Assembly: GCA_904419525.1 (NCBI GenBank)
Contig: CAJFRT010000001.1
Span: 62,001 to 126,000 of the forward strand
DNA length: 64,000 nt
From: Candidatus Gallimonas merdae
GTDB lineage: Bacteria; Bacillota; Clostridia; Christensenellales; Borkfalkiaceae
Direction: 5' to 3'
Under the pieces are notes generated by a model. The model had not been told where the DNA came from and ran no database searches. It saw nothing but the letters and a program-made list of their open reading frames with translations. Both the position numbers and the translations under genes were made by a program. Below, piece by piece: positions 10,056 through 18,013 of this stretch (position 1 is its first letter; every line of letters starts with the position of its first letter).

Positions 10056-10368
10056 TGCCACCCCCAAATGGTTTATAAATCATGTTCCTGCGGTGGAAGA
10101 GAAATGTAAATACCCGTGCCTGATACTGCATCAGCGACTCGCCGTCGATACCCACGAGCGAAATAAGGCTGAGCGGAAGAATGGTTACGACCATCACAAC
10201 GATGCGAACCGTACCTTCCATCGGGATAAGTTTCAATTCGATAAAACCCAACACGACTATCAAGGCTATGGTTTCTATAATGTTCCTCAGCGACAGCATC
10301 CCCGCAAAAAACTTGCCAGAATCGGTATAGTTCGCGGGAATCGCAAAACTTGTTTCATTTTCTTCCAA
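10042..10368 (-). CDS. PrgI-family/VirB3-like membrane protein
   Basis: 108 residues starting with TTG at 10368, supported by AAGGAGG 8 nt upstream and a 1-nt gap after the previous gene. The apparent longer frame starting at 10506 lies inside the upstream gene and is rejected. Two hydrophobic segments (IIETIALIVVLGFIEL and VRIVVMVVTILPLSLISLVG) are followed by a basic tail, the layout of PrgI proteins. These sit directly before virB4 in Gram-positive conjugation systems and act like VirB3. Confidence 0.8.
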   Translation of the reverse strand: MEENETSFAIPANYTDSGKFFAGMLSLRNIIETIALIVVLGFIELKLIPMEGTVRIVVMVVTILPLSLISLVGIDGESLMQYQARVFTFLFHRRNMIYKPFGGGNEKS

Positions 10369-10369
10369 A

Positions 10370-11296
10370 TTAAACACCTCCTTCCAGATCGGCCGTCGAA
10401 CTTCCATCCAGCGTAAGTCGCAAGGCTTCCGCCATATAGTCAACCGCCTCTCCATATGTGATATCGAATTCCCCGTACTGCGCATTGAGGTCAACGTTAA
10501 ACGCATTCAGGAAAAAACTGCTGTCGAACGGGTGTATCACACACTTTACGAACGACACTATTTTGTAGCCGATGATTTCCAGCAAATCAGACAGTATCGG
10601 TATCCGCACCTGCAAAACTTCGTAAGTTACGCGAAACATCTGATCAATTACACTGTTCATTTTTGCCAGCATATTGGCAGACGAGGCATCGCTCTGATTC
10701 ACGGATACCGAATAGAGCGCCAAAACATAGCAGGTATCGTATTCGGCTTGTCCGTTTGAATAATCCGTCAGGGAATCCATAGACATTTCATAGTCATAGC
10801 CGCCGTCGGCTATGATGGAATCAACCCGTCCAAGCGCATATCTGTACCCGCTGTTTACTGTGTCACGGATATCCCGCGATAGTTCCGTATAAGCGGCATT
10901 CAGTGAATTGCCGCTGTAATCGTCCGGCAGACCGAATATACTGTCGAATATGATAGCGGGCAGCGATATAATTAGGATTATCAGGAACACGATTGCAAGA
11001 CCTATGCTGACCAACACCTTAAGCAAGGTGTGCCGCATAGACCAGGCCGCGGAGATGATTGCTCCCCACGGCCCGCCGGCTGCCGTTCCCGCAGCGATGT
11101 TGGCAACCGCCTTCCCCGCCTGCGCACCCGCCTTGACCGTTGCCGCCGCACTGTTTGCCACTGCCTCCGCTCCCCTCGCTGCCGCTTTTTCTCCGATTGC
11201 TTTAGAGGCGCTCTTAACAGCATTTGCGCCTTGCTTTGCGGCGTTCATGTAATTGTCCTGTCCGTCGCCGGCTTGTTTCTTCTCGCTTTCCGCCAT
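10370..11296 (-). CDS. ICE membrane protein resembling CD1108 N-terminal region
   Basis: 308 residues; GGAGGTAAATAAGC precedes the ATG. The first 85 residues are Ala-rich and amphipathic (repeated AAA/GAEAVANSAAATVKAG-type sequence). A single strong membrane segment follows (LVSIGLAIVFLIILIISLPAII), then about 190 residues predicted outside the cytoplasm. Related ICE proteins of this type carry a C-terminal cell-wall peptidase; none is present here, so this version would be structural only. It lies between the VirB6-like gene and prgI. The exact function is unknown. Confidence 0.6.
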   Translation of the reverse strand: MAESEKKQAGDGQDNYMNAAKQGANAVKSASKAIGEKAAARGAEAVANSAAATVKAGAQAGKAVANIAAGTAAGGPWGAIISAAWSMRHTLLKVLVSIGLAIVFLIILIISLPAIIFDSIFGLPDDYSGNSLNAAYTELSRDIRDTVNSGYRYALGRVDSIIADGGYDYEMSMDSLTDYSNGQAEYDTCYVLALYSVSVNQSDASSANMLAKMNSVIDQMFRVTYEVLQVRIPILSDLLEIIGYKIVSFVKCVIHPFDSSFFLNAFNVDLNAQYGEFDITYGEAVDYMAEALRLTLDGSSTADLEGGV

Positions 11297-11298
11297 GC

Positions 11299-13392
11299 TT
11301 ATTTACCTCCGTCCGGCCGCCTTCTCGGTGTACTTTGCTCTGTAAAATCCTTCCGCGCCGGGGATTCATAGCGCGTCGGCGTCATCGGATACCGTACGGT
11401 TTCCACGGAATACGTCTTTACGCTGCTGCCCTCGTACACGGGATTTCCATCCTCATACACGGGTCTGCGCTCCACGGCTGCCGTACCGGATACGGCGTAC
11501 CACTGGTGTCCCGATACATCTTCATATGTATGATAATCGCCGCGCGGCGCACTGTATTGCGCCGAGTCATAAAAGGCTGTACCGGAGCCGTCCGCGTGTC
11601 TGACTTCAAAATGCTCATTCCCGAAGTTTGAAACGGACGTAACAGGCGTTTCGAATCCCGGCATAAAGTTATGGAACTGCGCACTGTTATATTCATTTGT
11701 GTCGTCGCCCGATTCAAAAGCCGGCATACTTCCGTGCGGCTGCATTGCGTACCATTCAACGCCGTCGGCGGAGCTTATCGTGGTATGCGGCGCATCCGGT
11801 TCATCGAAATAAGCGCTGTTGTACCACAATGTGCTTACGGAGGTCGGAGATGTCGCCTCGATGACTCCATCGCCGGCCGTCCTTAACACGGTTCCGCTCT
11901 CGAGACCGGGGAATGTCGAACTGACAAGTGTTCCCTCATCAGCGGTTCCGTTGAAACCAGGCGCGTCATAAAACGCCCCCGCGCCATTGCCGCTTGCCAC
12001 CTGATACCAGGTACTGCCGTCTGATGCCGTAACGATCGAGCACGCACCAGCCGGCTTTTCGTACTGCGCGGCATTGTATAGGTTTACGGACGTGTCCTGT
12101 CCGTCCGCACCGGTAATTTTTGTGGAGATCGTTCCTCCGGAAATTTGCGTATCGTGCAGGGACTTGCCTTTCAGGTGAGGCATATAGTTGCCTATACTCC
12201 TGTCTGCTATATCGCCCGCAATCCCGCCGGAGCAGCCAGGCGTTCGATTGGCAACCGAGGCTATCGAGTTGCCGTTCAGCGATGCGCCGTTTTTCGCGGC
12301 TATACCGCCGAAAAAGCGTCCGACCAGCCCGGCCGGGCCTCCTGCGCCCATGCGTGTGCCTCCTTTCACAACAGCGTCCCGAACATACGAATTTCCTTTA
12401 AATCTGTCACTGAATTTTGCAGCAAAGCCTCCGCCCGCACCGCCGACGGGTGAACCGCCGCCGCGGAATACGCTGCCCGCACTTCGCCCGCCGCTGCCAA
12501 GACCGACAAGCACACGCGATGCCATCAAAAGCTCCATGCCGAGCCCTGTCCCGGTCTGAGCCACGTTCAGCCCGATAGAACCGAGATACGAATCGAAACG
12601 CTGCGCGACCTTCAAAAATGCCAGTGCACAGAACAGCCAAAGGAAAATCGAACCGTGGCCGTTGGACAATCCTCCTCCCATTCCGACAAACCTGCCGACC
12701 GAACTGTTGAACGCGCGCAAGAACCACACGTTCATCACTAAGAGCAGCAACTGCGAGCCCACCATCCTGCACCAGGATTTAAATACCTGACTCGTTTCTT
12801 TTGAGGCACCCATCGAGTATGCGAGCGGCGAGGTGTAGCAGAGCACGCCGACTACGACATACCGCTCGACAACTTCGAGCAAAAGCTTAAAATAGTTCCA
12901 GCCGAGCGCAATGATGAGAATGATCAGCAGGATAGAGCCGACGACAGTCGAAAAAGAAACAAAGGAAATCAGACCGCTGCGCAGGACTGCCTCAATACCT
13001 GCAAAAGTGAAACTCTCATTCCCCATTGTTACATCCATCAAAGCCGTGTAAGGAGCCCGTGCTATGTCTAACACAAACATAAAAATCGGCCTTGCAAACC
13101 ATATCAGCAATGCAAAGAGCGCCGACCTGAGAATAAGACTCAGCGGATTCTCTGCTTCCGTTAACGGCCCACCGAATGCACGGAACAGTTGCCATACCGT
13201 CACGAGGAAAAGTATCGTCCATGCTGTATATTGCATGATCGTGAACGCCTGTGAAACAAACGGAAAATATTCTTCCATTGCCGTCATATCCGTCCCGAGC
13301 GCTTCCAGGAACAGACCTGAAATGGCATCCATGAGCTGCGTCACAACCCTGCTTACCCAACTGACGATCCCCTCAAATATCCAGTCAAGCAA
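11299..13392 (-). CDS. VirB6/TrbL-like channel protein with long soluble tail
   Basis: 697 residues from TTG at 13392, with AGGGGGTGA about 9 nt upstream. Residues 1-310 contain five to seven membrane segments typical of VirB6/TrbL. A Gly-rich linker (320-420) follows, then a tail to the C-terminus with repeated short motifs: W-Y-x-[VM] after a [ST]-S/A-D-G pattern, and Y/F-[NY]-[DS]-A-x-[YFQ]. The tail recurs in clostridial ICE homologues. The protein should form the inner-membrane part of the DNA channel; the function of the tail is unknown. Confidence 0.8.
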   Translation of the reverse strand: MLDWIFEGIVSWVSRVVTQLMDAISGLFLEALGTDMTAMEEYFPFVSQAFTIMQYTAWTILFLVTVWQLFRAFGGPLTEAENPLSLILRSALFALLIWFARPIFMFVLDIARAPYTALMDVTMGNESFTFAGIEAVLRSGLISFVSFSTVVGSILLIILIIALGWNYFKLLLEVVERYVVVGVLCYTSPLAYSMGASKETSQVFKSWCRMVGSQLLLLVMNVWFLRAFNSSVGRFVGMGGGLSNGHGSIFLWLFCALAFLKVAQRFDSYLGSIGLNVAQTGTGLGMELLMASRVLVGLGSGGRSAGSVFRGGGSPVGGAGGGFAAKFSDRFKGNSYVRDAVVKGGTRMGAGGPAGLVGRFFGGIAAKNGASLNGNSIASVANRTPGCSGGIAGDIADRSIGNYMPHLKGKSLHDTQISGGTISTKITGADGQDTSVNLYNAAQYEKPAGACSIVTASDGSTWYQVASGNGAGAFYDAPGFNGTADEGTLVSSTFPGLESGTVLRTAGDGVIEATSPTSVSTLWYNSAYFDEPDAPHTTISSADGVEWYAMQPHGSMPAFESGDDTNEYNSAQFHNFMPGFETPVTSVSNFGNEHFEVRHADGSGTAFYDSAQYSAPRGDYHTYEDVSGHQWYAVSGTAAVERRPVYEDGNPVYEGSSVKTYSVETVRYPMTPTRYESPARKDFTEQSTPRRRPDGGK

Positions 13393-13412
13393 TAAGTATC
13401 ACCCCCTGCCTG

Positions 13413-13769
13413 TTAACCCGTGTAATTTCCGCCGGCGATGAGCGGCTGAATATACGCGACGATGAATCCCAAAGAATTCAAAATGATCCAGGTGATGATA
13501 ATTCGCTTGAGCCAGCTTGTCGCCTCGTCTACGGCGCGCTGGTTTCTTGACACCAGGCGGACAATCAGGGCGACTGCCGCAACTGTTACTGCGACAATCG
13601 TGCTGATGGCCACTATCTGACCGTAAAAATCCCGCATGATCGAACTGAATCTGTCCCATATCGTCTCCGCTGCAAATGCGGGTTGAATGGAGACCAGCAG
13701 CGCACAGACGGCTGCCACCGCGATCCAATAGGTCATTACTCTTTTTTTCGTCTTTTCTCTTTGCAACAT
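13413..13769 (-). CDS. VirB2/TrbC-like conjugative pilin
   Basis: 118 residues; AAAGGAGGG precedes the ATG by 7-8 nt. An N-terminal signal segment (YWIAVAAVCALLVSIQPAFA) would leave a mature protein of about 85 residues with two further hydrophobic helices, the usual layout of VirB2/TrbC subunits. It is the first gene of the transfer operon after the leader and attenuator-like hairpin. The assignment rests on size, topology and position beside the VirB6 gene. Confidence 0.75.
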   Translation of the reverse strand: MLQREKTKKRVMTYWIAVAAVCALLVSIQPAFAAETIWDRFSSIMRDFYGQIVAISTIVAVTVAAVALIVRLVSRNQRAVDEATSWLKRIIITWIILNSLGFIVAYIQPLIAGGNYTG

Positions 13770-13783
13770 CCGTTACCCTCCTT

Positions 13784-13852
13784 TCAGTTATAAAATAAAA
13801 CCACCCCGGATAATTCCGGAGCGGTTTCTTGCGACAACAAATAATTTTTCAC
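13784..13852 (-). CDS. Leader peptide ORF spanning a terminator hairpin
   Basis: A 22-codon frame from GTG at 13852 to TGA at 13784-13786, ending 15 nt before the pilin ATG. It has no Shine-Dalgarno site: the GTG lies exactly at the predicted transcription start of the promoter at 13859-13867. The codons cover the whole hairpin at 13797-13828. A ribosome translating this ORF would melt that hairpin, so translation could decide whether the transfer operon is transcribed. It is too short for a reliable protein call; the case rests on geometry. Confidence 0.5.
   Translation of the reverse strand: MKNYLLSQETAPELSGVVLFYN
13797..13828 (-). terminator. Intrinsic terminator/attenuator before the transfer operon
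   Basis: Arms ACCGCTCCGGA and TCCGGGGTGGT pair (two G-U pairs) around ATTA and are followed on the minus strand by TTTTATTTTA. The hairpin lies between the regulatory gene at 13939 and the pilin gene, inside the leader ORF. Confidence 0.75.
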
Positions 13853-13858
13853 GATACC

Positions 13859-13867
13859 AGTATAGCA
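13859..13867 (-). promoter_or_regulatory. Extended -10 promoter of the transfer operon
   Basis: On the minus strand TGC-TATACT gives an extended -10 element; no good -35 is visible at 17 nt (ACACTC). Counting 7 nt from the last T puts +1 at 13852, the G of the leader GTG. Confidence 0.6.
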
Positions 13868-13938
13868 TGGTGCCATTTGCAGAGTGTACGCTTTAATTTG
13901 CTATCTCTTCGACATTATTGTGCCATTATATTTACTTT

Positions 13939-14541
13939 TTACTCTTCGATTGCAGATAATATATCAAGCCAGAAATCAATCTCCTTGTTCGGCGCAGACC
14001 ACAGACGAATGGACAGAATGGAAATTGCCTGCTCACGGAGACGATAATAATGCCGCGATGATACATTCAGGCGGTACAGCAGGTCATTGTGATTGAGCAC
14101 CTCCGGGCCTATGTAAGTCAGATAGATCAGCTCGTAAAGCCTCTCACCGTCGTCCGGCTTCTTCTTCAATACCGTGAGCGCCTCATTGATGCGGTCGATG
14201 ACCATTCGCGTTTTCCGGATCCCTTCTATGCGGTTTTCCAGCTTCCGATTTCCCATGGACATATCTACGTCGAGTTTTTCAATCATCTTATCAACACTCT
14301 CGAAGGGCTGTTCCAACTCCTCCGCAATCGTATCGGGGAAGCATTCCAGCAGCCATGCGATGGTTCGATACTGCTTCAACAATAATTCGGTATTGTGATA
14401 CGAATTTCTCTGTTTTTTCTGCTGCCTCGCCCTGGCGGTTTTGTCCGCTATTCCCGTATCCGCGATGTATCCGCCTCTCGCCAGTAAGCTGAGCAACGTT
14501 TCGACGGATGTTGTTTTGCCCTTGTTTTCGTTCTTGTTCAT
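13939..14541 (-). CDS. ArpU/sigma-like regulatory protein of the ICE
   Basis: 200 residues with AAAAGGAG upstream. The N-terminal 45 residues are basic, the middle is helical (repeated charged heptads, residues 50-120). The C-terminal 60 residues contain a helix-turn-helix-like stretch (YIGPEVLNHNDLLYRLNVSS then RHYYRLREQAISIL) as in phage ArpU/DUF1492 late-gene activators. It sits directly upstream of the attenuated leader of the transfer operon, so it may activate or antiterminate that operon. This is inferred from position and a short motif. Confidence 0.55.
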   Translation of the reverse strand: MNKNENKGKTTSVETLLSLLARGGYIADTGIADKTARARQQKKQRNSYHNTELLLKQYRTIAWLLECFPDTIAEELEQPFESVDKMIEKLDVDMSMGNRKLENRIEGIRKTRMVIDRINEALTVLKKKPDDGERLYELIYLTYIGPEVLNHNDLLYRLNVSSRHYYRLREQAISILSIRLWSAPNKEIDFWLDILSAIEE

Positions 14542-14577
14542 TCTGAAAATCTCCTTTTAATTTCTTGGTTGCCCTTA

Positions 14578-15534
14578 TCACGGACCGCGAATTCTCCCTG
14601 TCAATAATTCTTTTGTCGGGCTAATATAATTACTCTTGCAGTCATAAATACAATTCTTACAATACCGACACAGAGAAATATACGCGCGTTTTATGTTGCC
14701 ACAAAATGAAACGCGAATCGCATCTGCCTGTCCGCAGTTTTTGCGAGACTCGGCATTTACGCTCCCGTATGTCTTCACGGCGCCGGTAATCTGCCTGAAC
14801 AGTGTCTCTACTTCTGTTTGCGACGGTAGGCTCGCGGTTTCGTGCGAAGGATACAACCTGTTGAACACAAGGCAGCCGTAGGAACCGGGAAGACGGTATA
14901 GCGAAAATGTTTCGCTGTATTTTTTAAAAAACCTCCACACCTTAGTTTTTTCCCAATGCCAACGCCTGCCAAGCGTTTCAAGGGAAAAAAACGAATGACC
15001 TTTACAAAATCTAATGTGCGGAGATAAAAAAGAAAACGCATCGTCCGGATCGTTTGATACCGTGTGGCACCACAAGTCCAGCCATGCGTCTGATTCGTCA
15101 AAAGTATAATTTACTTTTACCAATCGTTCTGTGATTGTCCTAGGGAGGCACAGAAAGCCATACCCGTCTGTCGTGTAAACATTCCCCTCCATACACTCCT
15201 GCCCGGAGCATTTGATTACCCAATCCAAAATAGTATAGGAGAGTTTTTTCGTCTTCTCATCAAGACGATATGAAACGAACCCGAGGTTGCTGAGTTCCTC
15301 TAAAACACGCAATGCCCTATCCCGACGTTTCAGTCCGAGGATACTTTTCAGTCCGACGATTCCCCCGGACCACATACCCGGCTCAACCGCATTTGTGTAG
15401 CCGCAATAAATCGCAGTACCTTTTCGGAACGCTGCACGCGAAGCAAGCCGCGCCCACATCCCCATCAGTCCTTTACCTTCCGGCAAATGGGAACGCAAAA
15501 GCTTAACCCACTCAAATTTCATCAAACAACGCAT
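14578..15534 (-). CDS. ICE winged-helix protein with C-terminal cysteine cluster
   Basis: 318 residues from ATG at 15534 (AAGGAA 8-9 nt upstream). A longer frame to 15642 runs back through a terminator and is rejected. Residues 1-100 look like a winged helix of the replication-initiator or DnaD type (SGGIVGLKSILGLKRRDRAL, then LEELSNLGFVSYRL). The last 50 residues hold a C-x2-C-x2-C-x3-C cluster in CRYCKNCIYDC, likely to bind a metal. It could be a replication initiator for the circular form; the family is not certain. Confidence 0.55.
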   Translation of the reverse strand: MRCLMKFEWVKLLRSHLPEGKGLMGMWARLASRAAFRKGTAIYCGYTNAVEPGMWSGGIVGLKSILGLKRRDRALRVLEELSNLGFVSYRLDEKTKKLSYTILDWVIKCSGQECMEGNVYTTDGYGFLCLPRTITERLVKVNYTFDESDAWLDLWCHTVSNDPDDAFSFLSPHIRFCKGHSFFSLETLGRRWHWEKTKVWRFFKKYSETFSLYRLPGSYGCLVFNRLYPSHETASLPSQTEVETLFRQITGAVKTYGSVNAESRKNCGQADAIRVSFCGNIKRAYISLCRYCKNCIYDCKSNYISPTKELLTGRIRGP

Positions 15535-15594
15535 CTTTTTTATTTCCTTATCGGGAACAAAAGCTTCAACCGCTTTGAATCCTCTTATCGAATA

Positions 15595-15637
15595 TAAAAA
15601 AGGCGACCTCTCCGAATTACTCTCGAAGAGGTCTCCT
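15595..15637 (-). terminator. Terminator downstream of the resolvase-like gene
   Basis: Arms AGGCGACCTCT (15601-15611) and AGAGGTCTCCT (15627-15637) with one mismatch, followed on the minus strand by a T-run at 15595-15600. It ends the transcript of the gene at 15655-16023. Confidence 0.75.
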
Positions 15638-15654
15638 TTCATCGCATTCTGTTT

Positions 15655-16023
15655 CTAATTGAAAATACCGCACGGATCGTCAAAGTTATTCTTGAAACTG
15701 ATGAAACATCCTTCATAGCAGTAGATGTCTACGTTATGCTCCCTCAATAACTTGTTTAAGCGCATAAACAGTAAAACATCCCTTGTGAGATTGCCTATAT
15801 CCTTAATACATACGATATCGACCTTTCCTTCCGTACAGTCCTTTTCCAAACGAAGAAGTTCCGGACGATCAGAGGAACGGCTGGAATAACCGTCGTCTAT
15901 ATACCTCCCGACGACGCGCCAGTCCTTGTGCTTGCTGACGACTGCCTCCAACTCCATATCCAAATTTTTCTTCTGCGCTGCCTTTCCATATCTGACATAA
16001 ATAGCTACTTTTTTGCTTTTCAT
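15655..16023 (-). CDS. Serine-recombinase N-terminal-domain protein lacking the catalytic serine
   Basis: 122 residues; CAGGAG precedes the ATG. The sequence matches the resolvase/invertase N-terminal domain: YVR at residue 9, a DDGYSSRSSDRPEL stretch, and a KVDIVCIKDIGNLTRD stretch corresponding to the usual (V/I)KxxSRLxR motif. In active enzymes the first motif reads Y-x-R-V-S-T; here it reads YVRYGK, so glycine replaces the nucleophilic serine. There is no DNA-binding C-terminal domain. It lies at the element end next to the attachment junction, so it may be a regulator of recombination or a decayed fragment. Confidence 0.7.
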   Translation of the reverse strand: MKSKKVAIYVRYGKAAQKKNLDMELEAVVSKHKDWRVVGRYIDDGYSSRSSDRPELLRLEKDCTEGKVDIVCIKDIGNLTRDVLLFMRLNKLLREHNVDIYCYEGCFISFKNNFDDPCGIFN

Positions 16024-16165
16024 TGTATTTCTCCTGAGTAATGATGATACTATTTCTAAATGACCGTTAAGATCTCTGATGTAGCCAAAGGAACCCCAGT
16101 AAGGATTCCTATACTGTTGAATAGGTAAGAACGATTTAAATTACCTCCTGTATGCATATTTGTTG

Positions 16166-16822
16166 TTAAAAATTCATTGCATTCCTTACCTGTGGTGCTA
16201 TTATACCAATGGCAGGGGCCATCGCCGCGCCCATGTTGTTGACGTCGGTTATGCCGAAATCGACCACCTTTCCGAGCGTTGCGGAAGTGATCCGGATCCC
16301 GTCTCCTTCTCCGGCAACCAGCGCGGCGCCTGCGCCCGTGACCGTCCACTGGGACTGCGGCGGTCTGGTCGTGCCCAATTCCAGGGGATACCTGTACTGG
16401 CGCTCAGCTGAGGCAAAGTGACTGCCCGTCGCCGCAACGGCATTTTTACAGTATCCGCCGTCCACAAATGCGGCGGCAACGGCAAGACTTTCCGCCATAG
16501 TCGAACAGGCACCGTATATGCCGAGGAAGGGAACCGAAAAATCGCGGGCGGCAAAACTCGCAGAGATTATCTGATTGAGCAGATCGCCCGATACGATCAT
16601 TCCGACCTGATCGCGCATGAGTTTTGCATTCGCGATCGCTCCGTCGATGACATGCGAGAGCATTTTACACTCCGCCTTTTCAAAGGTGCTCTCCCCGAAC
16701 ATATCGTCAGAGAGCGCTGTTTCAACGTACCGGCCGACGATCCCCTCGCATTCCTTTGTCCCGGCGATCGTGCTCACCGCAACGATCCGCGGCTGTCTTG
16801 GAAAAAGAATCCTCTGTCCCAT
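16166..16822 (-). pseudogene. spoVAD: Stage V sporulation protein AD, 3' end removed by ICE insertion
   Basis: SpoVAD is a thiolase-fold protein that binds dipicolinic acid for uptake into the forespore. The preserved part aligns along its length with B. subtilis SpoVAD: VSTIAGTKE, GDLLNQ, YGACSTMAES, SHFASAERQYRYP, ITSATLGKV and MGAAMAPA. About 204 of some 338 residues remain, followed by 14 residues encoded by the ICE. ATG at 16822 is chosen because it gives the family N-terminus; the frame opens at TTG 16861 inside a terminator. No clear Shine-Dalgarno site is seen. It follows tsaD rather than spoVAC. The remaining codons should lie beyond the left edge of the window. Confidence 0.9.
16199..16216. 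other. Right attachment junction (attR) of the ICE in spoVAD
   Basis: SpoVAD similarity runs through a NNMGAAMAPA motif, corresponding to DMGSAMAPA in B. subtilis, and stops at about 16211. The frame then reads 14 unrelated residues into the element before a stop at 16166. The sequence at the change is GGTGCTATTATACCAATGGC in plus orientation. The exact crossover bases cannot be fixed without the left end or an empty site. Confidence 0.7.
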
Positions 16823-16860
16823 ATCGCATGCAGTTTGCGCGTTCCCGGAAAAGATATACA

Positions 16861-16889
16861 AAAAGAGCGGCCCGCGATATGGGCCGCCC
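16861..16889 (-). terminator. Terminator after tsaD
   Basis: Arms GCGGCCC (16867-16873) and GGGCCGC (16881-16887) with a 7-nt loop; on the minus strand they are followed by TCTTTTTG. It lies only 39 nt upstream of the spoVAD ATG. Confidence 0.85.
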
Positions 16890-16897
16890 TGACAGAT

Positions 16898-17953
16898 TTA
16901 TGATCGACCTGCAGATCGTACAAGCGGAATGCTTGCCTCCGCATTGAGTGAAAGCGGGGAAAAATGCCCCAGCCGGTACTGTACCAGCCCTTCCGCCGCA
17001 ATCATGGCCGCATTGTCCGTGCAGTGCTTTTTTACGGGAAGAACCAGGCGCAGTCCCTCCTCCGCACACGCCTTTGCAAGGCTCTCGCGCAGATAGCCGT
17101 TCGCGGCCACGCCGCCCCCTGCGGTCACGACCCGGGCGCCCGTCTCACGCGCACCTTCGATCGTCTTCTTGACAAGAACATCGAGCGCCGCGTGTTGGAA
17201 AGAGGCCGCAACGTCCGCACGACTCCACGCCTCCCCCTTCTGCTCTTTTCCGTGGACATAGTTGATGACCGCCGTTTTCAGTCCGCTGTACGAAAAGTCG
17301 TACCCGCCGCTTCCTTTCAGCATTTTCGGCATGGGGACAACCGCACTCCCTCCGCGGGCAAGCTGCTCGATCTGCGGTCCGCCGGGATAGGGCAAACCGA
17401 GCACGCGGGCGACTTTGTCGAATGCCTCCCCCGCGGCGTCATCGAGCGTCCCGCCGAGAACGCGGAACTTATCCGCCCGTTCCGTGTATAAAATTGCGGT
17501 ATGACCGCCGCTTGCAAGCAGCGTAAGAAAAGGCGGTTCCAGCGTCTCATCCTCAAGATAGGCCGCAGCAAGGTGTCCGCGGATATGATCGACCCCGATC
17601 AAAGGGATCCCGAGGCCGTAGGCAAATCCCTTGGCAAACGACAGTCCGACGAGAAGCGCCCCCAGAAGCCCCGCGCCATAGGTAACGGCCACGGCGTCGA
17701 GCTCTTCTTTATGCACCCCAGCATTTTTCAGAGCGCGCGCAACGACTTCGTCCACCGCTTCGGCGTGCGCGCGGGAAGCGATCTCCGGCACAACGCCGCC
17801 GAACTTTGCCTGCGTTGCGGCAGACGAAGCGATTTCATCCGATAAAAGTTCTCTCCCGCAAATGACCGCGGCCGCCGTCTCGTCACAGGACGATTCGATG
17901 CCCAGAATCAGAGGCCGCACCTTGGAAATGCTCATCCGTTCAAGACCCTCCAT
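16898..17953 (-). CDS. tsaD: tRNA threonylcarbamoyladenosine transferase TsaD
   Basis: 351 residues. With TsaB and TsaE it transfers threonylcarbamoyl to A37 of ANN-decoding tRNAs. The sequence shows ILGIESSCDETAAAV at the N-terminus, the metal-binding histidine pair in DHIRGH, GASGGHTA-like and FSYSGLKTAV motifs, and GGGVAANGYLR near the C-terminus. ATG at 17953 has GAGGGGG 5 nt upstream; in-frame alternatives are 17977 (inside a hairpin) and 17935. The length is normal. Confidence 0.95.
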   Translation of the reverse strand: MEGLERMSISKVRPLILGIESSCDETAAAVICGRELLSDEIASSAATQAKFGGVVPEIASRAHAEAVDEVVARALKNAGVHKEELDAVAVTYGAGLLGALLVGLSFAKGFAYGLGIPLIGVDHIRGHLAAAYLEDETLEPPFLTLLASGGHTAILYTERADKFRVLGGTLDDAAGEAFDKVARVLGLPYPGGPQIEQLARGGSAVVPMPKMLKGSGGYDFSYSGLKTAVINYVHGKEQKGEAWSRADVAASFQHAALDVLVKKTIEGARETGARVVTAGGGVAANGYLRESLAKACAEEGLRLVLPVKKHCTDNAAMIAAEGLVQYRLGHFSPLSLNAEASIPLVRSAGRS

Positions 17954-17965
17954 GCCTTCCCCCTC

Positions 17966-18007
17966 TATAAAACGCAAACTTTTCTTTCATGGGAAAGAAA
18001 AGTTTGC
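17966..18007 (-). terminator. Long hairpin between prfB and tsaD
   Basis: Perfect 15-bp arms (17974-17988 and 17993-18007, GCAAACTTTTCTTTC and its complement) around ATGG, followed on the minus strand by GTTTTATAG. It reads as the prfB terminator, with a weak T-run. Confidence 0.7.
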
Positions 18008-18013
18008 ACATCG

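Larger units (their letters stand above)
1..16210. mobile_element. Integrative conjugative element, right part, inserted in spoVAD
   Basis: A continuous block of conjugation genes (VirB2-, VirB4-, VirB6- and PrgI-like proteins and a VirD4 coupling protein) mixed with ICE-typical accessory proteins ends abruptly inside the spoVAD reading frame. Gene order resembles Tn1549/CTn-type elements of Clostridia. The left end, relaxase and a full-length integrase are not in the window, so the total size is unknown. The right boundary is placed near 16208-16212, where the SpoVAD protein stops matching its family; it is uncertain by a few bases. Confidence 0.88.

Noticed and set aside
16024..16165. AGGAGG and a small frame upstream of the resolvase-like gene
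   Set aside because: The ribosome-site-like sequence is not followed by a start codon at usable distance; the short frame has no other support.
16820..16870. Sigma-G promoter of spoVAD
   Set aside because: No pair of elements with the right sequence and spacing fits between the terminator and the start codon.
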